Positions 1 through 12,340 of a DNA stretch of 59,938 nucleotides are shown here, one piece after another. Position numbers and translations under genes: made by a program. Source of the stretch: Aculops lycopersici (Eukaryota; Arthropoda; Arachnida; Trombidiformes; Eriophyidae); NCBI GenBank assembly GCA_015350385.1, contig WNKI01000002.1, positions 4,577,881 to 4,637,818 of the forward strand, in the 5' to 3' direction. The notes under the pieces are model-generated. The model did not search any database, was not told where the DNA came from, and saw only the letters and a program-made list of their open reading frames with translations. How positions within the stretch are numbered: the stretch's first letter is position 1; the number at the start of each line of letters is the position of its first letter.

Positions 1-111
1 CGTCCGCCGTCGTCGTCGTGCGAGTGAAGGTAGGTCGGACGTAGTAGCGGTCGTACGTAGTCGACGTCGTACGTGTCGCTTAGTTTCGTTCTCGTCCTAG
101 TTCTACCTTCG

Positions 112-116
<5 letters not shown>
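1..116. other. Contig-end low-quality CpG-rich sequence
   Basis: The first 116 bases are dense in CGT, ACG and GTCG words, unlike the rest of the window, and run straight into a (TC)n tract. The same arrangement (GA/CT tract, then CpG-rich junk up to the edge) occurs on both sides of the N gap and at the right end. I read it as error-rich consensus at a contig end rather than real genome sequence. No gene is visible. Confidence 0.6.

Positions 117-151
<35 letters not shown>
117..151. repeat. (TC)n microsatellite
   Basis: Uninterrupted TC dinucleotide tract of 35 bases next to the left contig edge. Confidence 0.95.
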
Positions 152-154
<3 letters not shown>

Positions 155-1872
155 CCAAAGGAGATGCCTGAGCATCGCAGCTGGTGGCGGTGGTTGCGGT
201 TTCACTGTGGTTGCGGTGGCGGTAAATGGGTAGTGCTGAACAAGATCGGCAGCAGGTGAGCAGCAGCTAATTGAGCGCTAGTGTTCACTCGCCGGGCCGA
301 ACGCGACAGGTGGCATTCCCGATGGTTGGTCCAAGTGAGCGCGCGAGCGAGAACTTGTTGCGGGAAAAAATGTGCTCGTCGTTAGATTTGATCGTGGTCA
401 GTCTATTTGCGCTATTGGAAAAGCGCACGAAAAGCACAAGTGATCATTGTGCTTTTCGTAATACACAAACGAAATTTCAATTTTTCATCTCGCCATCAAA
501 AATTTCCCCTTCTCTCAATCTATTCATCGATAAATGTCTATTTTTGGACAAGACACAAACTCGGATGGAGGTCGGCTTTGATTTTCAGCGACGGCAGCGG
601 TGGCAACGGCGTTCGGTTTATCTTTGCTGTAGCTAAACAATTGAATGGTTTCGTAACTCTAAAATGGCGCCAGTTTTTCATTGCTAACTTCCAAAATCAA
701 TGTCATCGTCGTCAGAGTCTGCGGAATCAATCAAAGTTTGAAGGCTAAACCAGTAGGCAAATTCTGTCAAAGATTCCGTTAAGTTTTGATGGATTCCATC
801 TGCAAGTTGAAGCAGAGACACTTGTTGCTTTTGCTACTCACGAAAACGATTCGACCACTTGTGGCTTTGCTTTGAATGGGAATAGGAGTTATCATGGAAA
901 TGAAACTGAAAAAGAAAATAAAAGTTTCCCTCCTTTTCCACCTGCAACTCATCAGTTGGCTCGCCACTCTGATTGACCGACAGACCGAAAGTCATCATCG
1001 AAGTCTCCTGTTGCCTTCTCTTTTATGGTTCGATCGACCCCATTGACGTCGCATGTGTTTTCCATCTAAACTCTCCCTGGCCACTTGAACCTGGAGCTTC
1101 AACTTTCGGCAGCCGCAAAGCTTGCGAGTCGGCGATTATCGAGCGATTGCTCGTAACAATAAAATTCCTCTCGTTGCTGGGCTAACAAACGGGCAAGTGA
1201 GTGGGTTAAAAATGAAAGTCGTTTTCATAGGATATTTGTTTGTAGTGGCAGAAGAAGAAGGAGAGTTTTGATTGTGTCAATCGTTCTCATTTGATACCGA
1301 GAAAAGATACCATCAAATAGAAGTTGGCGCGGATCAGCCGCCAGTTCGACTGCAAACTTCAATCAAACTGAAACCATTAGTCTGGCTGCATCGATCAAGG
1401 TTAAGAAGCCAACGGCTCCGGCTGAGGCTCGTGTTGCCGCTCGGCGGTCGTAAAATTGGATTGCCTTTAGTAAAACCGACGACTCGCCACCGAGTCATCG
1501 GTTCCTCCAAAGACTTAGCTGGACGCCACATAGAAAGTAGTGAGCAGAGGGTAGATGAAAGCGGATCGATCGGGCAATAAAATCTACCTGCTCCGAGGGG
1601 GAGGAAGAGAATCAGCAACAAGTGTGACCTGGATTTCGCCGCGTTTGATTGAGAGGCTTCTCTCCTCCTATTAAAATTAAACTTCAGCTCTCTGTCCAGC
1701 TTGGCGAGCGAAGTCTCTACATCGAAACATTAGAAAGCTAGCCAATAGAAACACGAGCGAAACACTCAGACAACTAACTGACCTTCAAAACCAAACTCTT
1801 CCCTTCCCCATACATTCGATTCCATTCCGTGAAACAAATACAACTCAACTCAACACACGAACATGAAAACAG
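152..1872. other. Non-coding, probably RhoGEF intron
   Basis: No convincing coding sequence: open frames here are short, lack domain similarity and overlap one another. A pyrimidine-rich stretch near 1797-1830 precedes the acceptor of the exon at 1873. The missing upstream part of the DH domain should lie in this direction, but I could not find it here, so it probably sits on another contig. Confidence 0.5.
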
Positions 1873-4800
1873 AACTGCAACAAGCAGCGCCCAATCTGCC
1901 GCCAACGCGGCATTCCCGAATGCAACCTGTTGGTTACGCAACGGCTAACAAAATATCCGCTCCTAATTGAGCAACTGATCAAAACCTCAAAAGGTAAGTT
2001 CTCCTAGTTTAATAATCCGTTAGTTTGATTTAATCTCACCGAGCTGCCAGCCGTTTGATTGAAAACTTTGCCCCCTCAATTAGTCGGCGGTTTCCTCTTC
2101 TCCTTTCCCAACTAAGATTTTATTTTACTTTAAATTCACGTTTCCTCACGAATCAAAAGTTGGAGGCAAGAGAAACGAGTCCACATGTTGGATGGTGCCG
2201 CTGCTAGCCTTAACCTTACCTGCGACGCTCAGTCTACCAACTGCTGGAGTAAGAGCGGCGTTAATGAGCGCCCACCTGTCGCCGGCTAACACAAGACTCC
2301 TTTGTTGCTGCCCTCGCTGTCCATTATTCTCAACACAAGGCTCTAAGCCACGAACGAACGAAACTTGGAACACTCGCAAATGACGCGGAACTCCAACAAC
2401 AACCTGTTGTCCTTCCGGTCTATCCATCGCAACCTAACTGAAACGCTGACTGACTGACTGACTGACTGACTGACTGACCGACTAGCCGCCAGCTCCGTGC
2501 TCCTATTTGCTTACCCTTGCCCGCTCTCCAGCTAGCTGCTAATAATGATGGATGGTCGAGGTTAGCGGTAGTAGTCGTGTCATCATCTAGTCTCTCTCTC
2601 TCTCTCTCTCGCCCTTTCTAACAAGTCACTGTCAGTGAGTCTTGGGCGAGTCTTGGCCAAAATCTCTCACACTTGCCCATCAGATTGCTCATGTTGTTGC
2701 CGTGCTGTTGAAATAATGGTAACTCGGATTTAGAATCTAAATTCTGAGGACAGGTTAGCGAAAACAAACTAGCCGAACGACTCCCACCAGTTGCATTCAA
2801 ACTGTTTCCTCCTCCACCTTTAGTTTGAGCTTCAATTTTAACTTCACCCTCAACCTTAGCTTTAGATTCGTTTAAAACCTGCGCTTCCCATTCGCCTATT
2901 TATTTGGTTGCGCCCAAACGAAACGAAACGAAGCGCTACACAATACAACGGAAAGTCTCAAGTTCCAAGGTTGCTCACTTGAGTTTGCTTGCTCTTTTTG
3001 AAGCCTCACCACCAACAGAACGGCGGCCGCAATTGCAACAAGTGGAGAATAATTCGTGTCAACAGCACGAACGAAACTCAAACGAAATTCGAGTTAGATG
3101 GACACTCGAGTGTTTTCTTTCGGGCACGACCACTAGACAGCTAGTGGACTATCAAAAGTCCATCATTTTCTTATGGTATTGCAGAGTTGGGCGCCCATTC
3201 TTTTTCGGGCTCACTCGCTCGCTTATACTTTGCTTAAAATTGGTCACTTGCGCTTGGGTGTCGAAAAAGTAAAGAGACACTCAAGCACCAAGCTCCATCC
3301 ACTTGACCATCAACGGCTCGGCACAATTGCAACCAGCGAGTTTCTTGAAGATCACGACTTTTTTAGCGAGAAAAGCTAACAGGATTTTCGACTGCGAAGC
3401 TGCCCAAACGTTATCAATATTGGTAGTGGGTGACGAACACGACGACGACGCGCAATTATACTGCAACAGTCGCTGAATTTATCGAAATGGAATTTCCATA
3501 GTTTCTCACCCGAATTTGCTTCATGTTGTGTCATCAGCATCGTCGCCGGTCACAAATGAAAACAGATACCAAGATAGTTTTGCCACAAATTTTATCATCG
3601 AGCAACAGGTTGGATTTCAGCGGCATGCAACTCCCTGGTCGACCGGGGATTTTGCAGATAGAGCTCCTGTTGAAATTTTTGTTCTCGGCGTGCGAGTCAC
3701 TTCTTCTAGCTCAGAGAAAATCCCTGAGAGAGTTTTGGGCGTTAGATTGTAGCCACATCTACGCAATAGAAGCAGCTATTGAAGCAGCAGCAACAACAGC
3801 AAAAAGAAAGAAGTGGCCAGCTAGTCTTGGCAGCAACGAAATCATTACCTACCGGCAAATTGGACATTTGAGCGAAATGACGAAAGCGAGCCAAGGAAAT
3901 TTATGTAGATGTTGTTTGCTCGTCCTCTTGCTCGTCGACGTCACCGCAACCATCACCATGGTCGTCGTCGTTCATTACGTAATGTCCAGCGAGACAAACG
4001 ACGAGAATGGCTATTGTCGTTGTTGTGGTAATCATTCGCTCCAAGTCGAAGCAATTCATTACGACGATAGCTCTTCGCCAGCATCGTAAGCGACCAGCAC
4101 AAACAACCACCTGATATTATTGGCTCTCCATGTGTCGACTCGATTCTGCTCGACTCGTACTCCATGTGAGCAGTGGACTCAGGTGGAGGGGGAGAGAGAG
4201 AGAGAGCGAAAGAAAAAAGAAATCATCGTCGGTGCGGCAAAGTCCATTTGTTGTCAGTGTTGTTGCCGTTGTCGTCGCCTTTCGTTATTATGATGGAGTT
4301 TCTTTCCTCCAAACTCGAATCCAAACTAGTGAGCTGGATTCGAGCAGGAGAAACCATCATTTTAGACGCTCGGCTGCAAGGCGCAACAGGTGCCAGCCAC
4401 GCCAGCCGCAATTGTTGTGGCTTGGCAATTCTCACCAGCAACTACAACAACAACCACAACAAAACGACCAGCTTCAAAACTCTGGCTCGAATCTATGAAG
4501 CGACTTTATGGGTGACATAAATCACCCGAGAGGCGCGCTGATTTATGCGCTCAGGCGGCAACTTGGTGCTGCTGCTGCTATTGCTTCGAGAATGGCGTTT
4601 AAAATTTTTCTGCACCTCAACCTTGACATTCGCCTTCCTCTTTTCTTTTTGGATCTCCTCTCTCCTCTTTCCTATGGACTCACCTCATGGACTTTACTTC
4701 CCTTTTCTTCCTCTCGCACTCCTCGACCGAATGGGGACGACCATTTGCAAGTTTTTGCTTCTCTTCAGTCTGCATAGAAACAGTAGAGAAGAAACGACAC

Positions 4801-7800
4801 TCATTTCGGAAGATTGAAAGACAATTTCCTTTTTTTCTGTCTTTCTCTCTCTCTCTCTTCCCTCTTGCGGAGAATACTATATCGCTTGTCATAATGACAT
4901 GACACTGAACTAACCATAAAATATACAACTCGCCAACCACCTGACACCACGAAACTAATTGCCCAACAACCAACAGACGATCCCGAGGAGGAGGCCAAAC
5001 TGCGGCTTGCACTAACGGAATGCAAGTCGTTGCTAGCCGAATTGAACCAGCAGCTCGCCCGCAAGGAATCATTCGAGCGATTGTTGGATATCTATGCGCA
5101 ATTTTGTCCAAAATCCTTCACCCTTTACAACAACCACCTGCGATTCACGAAACACGATCTGCTCCAGCACAAGCGTTTGCGTCAACTCATTCACACGGAC
5201 GATCAGGTGCGCATTTGGAGCGCGACACGCCGAAAACTATTCCAAGTTTTGTGCTTGATACTCAATGACATTGTTGTCTTCCTGAGGATAGAGTCGCCCT
5301 CTTCGTCGGGAACATCGAGCGGCAATGCGCTTGTTGTTGGTGGTGGCGGCGGTGGCGCCGCACCAACCACCTCAGTTCATAATCTCGTCGAGTTTCCTCC
5401 ACTTAGCGGCGACGGACTCAGCCACTTAATGCCACTTCCTGTTGCCAGCGAGATGAACCAACAGCAACAACAGCAGCAACAACAACAGCAGTCGCTGATT
5501 GGCGGAAGTGGCAGCACTCTAATTAGTGTCATGGCAAATGCACTCCACTCGGCCACTTCCTCTGTGACAAACTCGGGCGCCTCAAGTGGAGCAACAAGTG
5601 GCGCTGGCGACCACCAGTCTTCCTTGCTGAGTTCAGGACAAAACAATCCAACCTGTGTGAATCTAAACAACACTTGCTCCTCAGCGAGCGGCATTAGCAT
5701 TAAGTATTGTTTCGCAAACATTGATAACAAATCCTCTGTGATTTCGCTGGGCAAGTTGCTAATTAGAGACAAGGCTGCCAACGAGTCAGAGCCTCGGACC
5801 TACCTAATATCTAGTAGTCCAAGACAACCGGAAATGTACGAGCTGGCGTTTGTCAGCAAGCGGCATCAGGCAAACTTTGTGGAAAAACTAAAGACTTGCA
5901 TTGATCAGTATAACAGGAATGCAGCAAACAGGTTAAATAACCAACTCGAGGAGGAAGATGAGGACTTGTGTCACGATCTAGATGACGATCTTCTAAATGA
6001 TGACGATGATGACGACGTCGACGACGACGACTATGGTCATGAATTGGATCTCGACGAGCTTAGCTCCAGTGATGGGCGCCGAAATATTGGCGAGCTCGAC
6101 GAGGATTTGCTAGATTTGGATTTCGAGTGCGACCAGGAGCAATTCTACTCCTCTAACTTGGAGCTAAATGATGCACTTCAAGGATGCAACGAAGGTGAAT
6201 GCGGCAAAACTACTGAACAACTTGGATTTGGAAAAACTCAATCTGCGCTCGTTGGTGGTGATAAAGGAGGGAGTGATCAAAATGGAGGGTTGAAGGCACA
6301 ACAAGAGTACTCAGCGCAACCGGAAACAGAGTTGGTAGGCAGATCGGAGGTCAAGTCGATTGAGGATCAACATTGTGAACAGGACGACGACAATAATGGT
6401 GAATGCGATGATAATGATAGCAATAACTCGAACGATAATCTCGACGAGCACGAGGAGGACGAGAGTCAGTTGGCTAGCAACGAGAGTGCTCTGAGTGAGC
6501 GAGCCAGGGATTCGATGGATGAAACGGCACAGCCCATAAGGCAGAGACTTCGGGGCGCACGAAGGCGCCGATTGCAACGACCTCGAAATGTATCTAATCA
6601 ATCCTCGTCCTCCTCCGAGGTGGCACACCGACAAGCCATCGAGATGGTGGCAAGCTCGGTGAATAGCAAGTCCTTAATGTTGAATCAATCGTCGATTAGG
6701 AGAAAGACACAACCGGAAGTGACACTATCGACAGTTAGAATAGGACACTCGCGGGCCAGCGATGAGGACGAGGAGTTTGATAGTGGCCGAGGTCATGATG
6801 ACTCCTCATCAACCGCGTCAAGTGGCCATAAGTCAGAGGGGACAAGCACAACCACTAGCACCACCACCACTAGCACCACCACTACCACCACCACGACAAA
6901 TGACCAGCAACTTGTTGAGGCGAGGGCGATAGGTGGAGGCATCAAGACTTCCAAGCCCAAATCAATTAGTGGCGCCTCATCAACAACCAGTGACTCGGGG
7001 GCAACATCAGCAACCTCGGCTACCAATGAGGTGCTAGCGAGCGGAATCTCAAATAGCGCTGCATCATCAGGTGATCGACACAAGGCTGCTGCATCGCTAT
7101 CGTCGCCTGTGCAATCTAACACCACAACCGGCAGGCAACCAATGGCAAGCGATAACCTATTGGTGAAGCGACCGAGCAGCCAAGTGGCCGGAAATTCCCC
7201 AGGCTTTGACGCCCCGACAAATAGCAGCAACGGCAACAGCTACCAAAAGTCTAGCCAGGCGGCGAAACAGAGAAAACTATCCACTGTATCAACAATGTCG
7301 AGTCAGTTGAAACTACTCAACAAGTTGCGCTCCCTAGCTTCGGCTCACGGGGTGTCCGAGCGGCACCTGTGCGCTCAACTATGCGGCCACAGCATCAACT
7401 CCAATGGCTCGCCAACAAATGTAACCAACGAGACGAGCGCAAATCGGCGCAGTGTTTGCATGGGCTCGGCCTCTTCGGAATCGCGAAATTTTAGTGAGGC
7501 CACGGCGACGTTGAGCCGCCAGTTGCGCCAGCAAATCCGACGCTCCACTTATATACCAGAGCAAAAGTTGGAGGAGCTGAGAGACTTGCAATTGCAACTC
7601 GAAAGAGATAAACAAGAGTGGCAGGTTAAATTTGAGCGAATGCAGGAGCAGTTGCTGAATGAGCGACGTGAACTCGACTTGGCACGCGAAAAGCTACGCC
7701 AAGACCGACACCAGGTGGCCGATGAGCGTGAGCAACTGTACCGGAAGTTGGACGTGCTCAAGGAGAACGGAATTCTATTGTCTCCGTCGCACAAGGTTAT

Positions 7801-8042
7801 CATCACGGCGCCCGAGTTGAGGCCGCGTTTGGATGGTAGTGTGAATAACCAAGCGCCTGTAGTGCGAAATCAGAATTCAGTTAGCATCAACCAATATCAT
7901 CAAATGCAACGCAATCCATTACAAATGCAAAATGGCAACTTCAGTGACAATCCCAACTATACATCAACCTCAATTCAGATTCTCAATCAACAACAGCATC
8001 AGCACCAACTGCAATACCATCAGCAACCAAACACCTCAACTC

Positions 8043-8076
<34 letters not shown>

Positions 8077-8341
8077 CACCATCAATTTGGCTGCTCCAAT
8101 TGGACCGAACGCAAGACAGTCGCTGGGCTCCCAGACAAGCAGAAGCAAAACCACCTTGTTGATGAACCAACAACCTGTCAGAGTTCAAGCTCAAGTTCCA
8201 TTGCATCTAAGTGAGGGCTTGAATTACCAAAACAATAAGAGAACAAATTCTAGATACAACTCAGTGGTGATGAGCAACCAACAACAGCAACAACAAATGG
8301 TTCGCCCAGCTTGCGGGTGTTCGGAGTCTCATTTGATTTGA
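1873..8341 (+). CDS. Rho guanine nucleotide exchange factor (Lbc/ARHGEF18-type), 3' part
   Basis: Two exons: about 1873-1993 and 4977-8341, with intron 1994-4976 (GTAAGT donor, CAACAG acceptor, phase 1). The small exon encodes the end of a DH domain with the family signature GIPECNLLVTQRLTKYPLL. The split codon G+AC continues into DPEEEAKLRLAL, the last DH helix. The large exon then gives a PH domain of the ARHGEF2/ARHGEF18/AKAP13 class (IVVFLR, KYCFANIDNKSSVISL, LLIRD, PEMYELAF). After it come acidic and Ser/Thr-rich linkers, a coiled coil (about 7560-7770, EQKLEELRDLQLQLERDKQ onward) and a Gln/Thr-rich tail. Known role of the family: activates RhoA by GDP/GTP exchange, controlling actomyosin and junctions; the fly relative is cysts. 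About 1,161 residues are visible. The start codon and most of the DH domain are missing. A 139-residue low-complexity insert splits the PH domain. The exact 5' edge of the small exon is uncertain (1873, 1885 or 1888). Confidence 0.85.
1994..4976 (+). other. Intron of the RhoGEF gene
   Basis: A 2,983 bp intron bounded by GTAAGT and CAACAG. It holds a (CTGA)n tract at 2446-2478, a short (TC)n near 2590-2610 and a GA-rich patch near 4191-4206. Its longest open frame (about 3523-4089, no early ATG) shows no recognisable domain and is most likely chance. Confidence 0.7.
2446..2478. repeat. (CTGA)n microsatellite
   Basis: Eight tandem CTGA/TGAC units within the RhoGEF intron. Confidence 0.95.
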
Positions 8342-8411
8342 TATTTATATCTCTATGAAATCTCTCTTTCTTTTTCTCAAAAAAGAAATGAAATAAGTGA
8401 AACTAAACTCG

Positions 8412-8417
8412 AATAAA
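8412..8417 (+). terminator. Poly(A) signal of the RhoGEF
   Basis: AATAAA 71 bp after the RhoGEF stop codon on the same strand. Confidence 0.7.
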
Positions 8418-9754
8418 TCGAACGAGAAACGTGTAAAAAGATCTAATAAGAGGATTCCTCTAGTGTAAATTTCTACTTTTTATTAATTAGTCGTCCAATT
8501 GAAGGAGAAAAGTCTTATTGGGCATGTCTAGTGTACAGGTTCTTGTCACATGGTCTCTATCTGACTCTAGCTTCTTCATAAGATTCTCAATATGAAAGAA
8601 AAGGGGCGTGTACTTAAACGTTTGTTAGTCTCTCGTAAATGAAGAGCAGGAGCCAAATGAATGTTTACAATGTGAAAGATTTTTGCTCTCATTATTTATC
8701 TATTAGTCATTCTTTTTTCTTTCTCTGGATCAAAAGAAACCCAAACCTAAAAATATCTCACTCACAAGTCTGCCACTGTTGGCTAAAGCCAACCGCGACA
8801 ACATCAACCGCGACAATCTTGCGTACAGGTCTTGCGCACCGCAGTTTACCTGTTGATCACCGGCTCGTGATACTTATTCTCGCATGGCTCACCATCTCGC
8901 AGCCAGCCCAGGTGAGTGGGTGAGCTGTAGTGTTTGCGAGTTGTTGTTAATCCAGTTTCATCGCTCGCTTGATAATTCTTAAAAACTTGATGTGCGTAGA
9001 GAGTTCGAGCTATCATATCGCACCGCCATCCAATCGTTTCAACGTGCGCTCGTGGGCCTGCTACCTGTTGCTCGAGTTTTTCTTGCGCGCTTCTCCACTT
9101 TACCTGTGCATAACTAGCTGGCTGACTGACTGACTAGCTCCCTGCTAGACTCTCGAGAAGATCACCTCACATCCTGTTGTCTTCATCGTCGTCATTTTTG
9201 TCACTGAGTCCCGGGGTCTTTGCGAAGTCATCCAATCATCGAATCAGCTTGCTAAAGATTTGATCTGCCCTCGTGCTCTCGTTAAACATCACAGAATTTC
9301 GTCGCCTTCTCGCATTACTAGCAATTCCCCCTTTCCTTTAAACCTACGTGACATTTCCGATAGGGATGTTCTTCTCTCGGTGCCAGTCCAAGTCTAAGTC
9401 TCTCTTGTTAGCATCATGCCACAAGTTTCACTCCCGGCGTCTCAACTCCGCCCTCTCGAAGTGACGACTCATGTGTACCGTTGATCGCGTATCGCATCAT
9501 TTTTGTCATACAGGAAGTGCAACAAAGGGCGCACTTGTCATCTGTATTATGCCCCTTTGCAAAACTTAGCCTTTTGATTCGTCAATTGCAATCTAAGTTT
9601 TGGAAGGAGAGGATTGGAATTTTCATATTTGCATTTGAACCTTAGTTTAAATAGCTGCAACTAGAGAGGTGACTTGACAATAAGAGTGGAGTTCAGAATG
9701 AGAGAGACTTCAAGTTTTACCAGTAAGATAGATATATCAACGCAAACCAGCAAC
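8418..9754. other. Intergenic region between RhoGEF and P450
   Basis: No coding sequence seen. Three ACAGGTR-type motifs occur (near 8846, 9062 and 9104, reverse strand). A TTCAG element at 9692-9696 could be a P450 initiator, but the nearest AT-rich box (TTTAAATA near 9646) is about 45 bp upstream, too far for a classic TATA. Confidence 0.5.
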
Positions 9755-11873
9755 ATGTATAAGCGAATAGAGGATTTACTCGCCGTTTGCTCGACAAATT
9801 GGCCCACAACGGTCATTGTAGTTCTCATAGGATTTGTATATCTGTAAGTGTTTATTGATTGATTGATTGATTTAAATATTTGTCTAATACCCGACCAAAT
9901 AATGAACACCCCGACTAACGAACAATAACTAAAACCACCATACCAAATGTCTTAAAGTTACTTCAAGCGAAAGTTCAACTATTGGAACAAACAGGGACTA
10001 AAGAATCCTAGAGCAATACCCTGGTTTGGAACAACACTCCATCAGCTTGTGACACCTAAGCCAGAGTTGGAGTTAGAGTTGCACCAAAATTTGGGTAAAC
10101 TCTATGGGCTGTATGATGGATTTTTGGGCACAAGTCCAACCCTAGTCTGTGGCCACCCGGAGGCTATAAAACAGGTGACCATCAAACACTTTGAATCATT
10201 CACAAATAGGCGAAAGCCAGCCACTTGGAAGAGCATCAGATACAGAGCATTGACTTATATGCGCGACGACGAGTGGAAGAACCTGAGAAAAATTTTAGCA
10301 CCAACATTTACAAGCAACAAGTTGAAGAAAATGTTTGAGCTCATGAAGAGATGTACCAAAAATTTGCAATCAAGCATCGAGCAATACGGAGGTGAAGAGA
10401 TTGATCTAAAGAAAATATTCTCAGTATTTACTGTGGATGTGATATCAACTTGTTGCTTCAGCATGGACCTCAAAGATTATCGCCACCCAAATAGTGAGAT
10501 TCTAATTAGTGCAAGGAAGTTTTTCAACGTGTCCAAATTGAAGATGGCAGTTTATGCTACAGTGCCGAAGAATTTATTAGCTGCGTTGGGTTTCGATATC
10601 AACGATACTGATTCCATCGAATTCTTTGGCAGATTTGCCACCGAGATTTTGAACAAGCGAAGAAAGTTGGCCGAAAATCAAGCAGCTAGAGGTGGGATCA
10701 AAAGAGATACACTTAGCGCCAAGAGGCAAGATGATTTCCTACAGACACTCATCGATGCTGCGGCCGAGTTTCAAGAGAGAAAATCAACATCCGTTTCAGT
10801 TGATGAGAAGACCGAGTCCGTGCGGTTAGGAAACAACAACAACCAAGAGCAGCAACAGGATGTCGAACAAACAAGTGTTGACGTAGCACAGGTAAGTAGC
10901 CCAACTAAATCAACCAACATGAACCATGCTTACCGAGACCACAAAGTCGCAGGTGGCCGCGCACTTGCACTCCAAGCTCGGGATGCGCGCAACCACCTGT
11001 ACAATAAACCGGTAGAGCACAACTTGGCAGCGCACTTACACGTGCTTACAGTTTTGCACTTACACGCAAGCCTTTCGAGCTGATAGACGACAAAACGACT
11101 AACCCCTTGTTGTTTCTATCCAACAATAATAATCCAAGCAGGAAGACGGCGACGCTACCAACTCGTATCACGTTGGCCCACCGCAATACACTGAGCAGCA
11201 GCTTGGTGATTTGGAAATTCTAGCACAAACCATGTTGTTTATGGCAGTTGGCCACGAAACAACAGCCACCCTACTCTCATCGTGCGGCTTATTCTTGGCT
11301 CTAAATCCAGAAATGCAAGAGCGTTTATATAATGAGGTACATGAAGCTTTCCTTGAGGACAAGGGCGACACAAGTTATGATACAATCATGAGATTGCAAT
11401 ATTTAGATGCCTTTATATCCGAGGCACTACGCTACTATACGCCAACATTGACCTTCGATCGAGAGGCCAGCGAAGATGTCGAGATTGAGGTTGACGATTT
11501 TAAGTTTGTTATTCCCAAGGGAATGGGCGTGGTGATTCCGTTCCACGCCATACACCACGATCCCGATAACTACGAGGAGCCAGAAAAGTTTGACCCCGAA
11601 AGGTTTATGCCCGAGAACAGGCATAAGATTAAACCATGTACGTTTATTCCATTTGGCAGCGGGCCGCGATTTTGTTTGGCCAGCCGATTTGCTCTTATGG
11701 AGGCCAAGCTGGCGCTTGCAAATCTAGTCAACAAGTTTCAGTTTGTCCGATCAGAGGGCACAATTTGGCCGCCAAAGTTTCGCCACCACTATATGCTAAT
11801 GCAAATGGAGTGGCCAAGGATCAAATTTGTCGACAGAAAGCTGGCCACTGGTCAAGCTCAATCGGCAGCTTAG
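9755..11873 (+). CDS. Cytochrome P450, CYP3-clan-like
   Basis: Three exons: 9755-9843, 9958-10891 and 11142-11873 (introns of 114 and 250 bp, GTAAGT donors, AAAG and GCAG acceptors), giving 584 residues. Residues about 18-31 (TTVIVVLIGFVYLYF) form the N-terminal membrane anchor, followed by a basic segment and a proline-containing hinge. The I-helix oxygen-activation motif is AVGHETT at about 376-382, the ExxR motif is EALR at 435-438, and the heme loop is FGSGPRFCLAS with the axial Cys at about 519. Family role: NADPH-dependent monooxygenation of xenobiotics or endogenous lipids at the ER. FGSGPR and the FALMEAKLAL helix after it resemble CYP3A. Two oddities: a Gln/Asn-rich insert of roughly 60 residues spans the second intron just before the I-helix, which explains the length above the usual 500, and the usual Gly two residues after the heme Cys is Ala. 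The substrate cannot be inferred. Confidence 0.92.
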
Positions 11874-12340
11874 TCGGCGAGATGCCTTGAGCTTGCCAAA
11901 TAGAAGTTTAGTTATTAACACAACGACGACCATGCTCACCGAAGTTATAGTTGTAAATAGATATTAGATAAATACTTGAACTCATGTAGTCGCATAATTG
12001 GACGATCATTTTACTCAATCATCATTACTCAACATTATAATAAAGCAACCCTGTAAATCTATCTTTTTTCAATGATTGACCAGGTACACTGGACATGAAT
12101 TCGCCTGCGATCTCGACGCAGAGTGAGCTGTGCGAGAGTGTCATTTTTTGTATCAAACTGTAGTGCTCAAAGACAAAGCACAACCGAGGCTCCAGTGAGC
12201 ACAACAACACAAATGGATTCACATGTTTGTGTGGTGCATTACACTGCAAATCTCATTCACTTTCCCAAGAAATACCCTCATCCAACCAATATTATTAATT
12301 TTTACACCCGATTATTAGAAACCAATAGATATATCTCAAA
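11874..12340. other. P450 3' UTR and ATP synthase delta upstream region
   Basis: Short intergenic stretch holding the P450 poly(A) signal and then the promoter-proximal region of the next gene. No other coding sequence or clear TATA box is seen. Confidence 0.6.
12039..12044 (+). terminator. Poly(A) signal of the P450
   Basis: AATAAA 166 bp after the P450 stop codon. Confidence 0.65.

Noticed and set aside
1026..1040. GGTTCGATCGACC as a possible tRNA B box
   Set aside because: It does not fit the full B-box consensus, and no matching A box or cloverleaf was found nearby. No tRNA is supported in the window.
3523..4089. Long open frame (188 codons) in the RhoGEF intron
   Set aside because: No early ATG, no domain, no splice logic; a similar open frame exists on the other strand. 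Probably chance.
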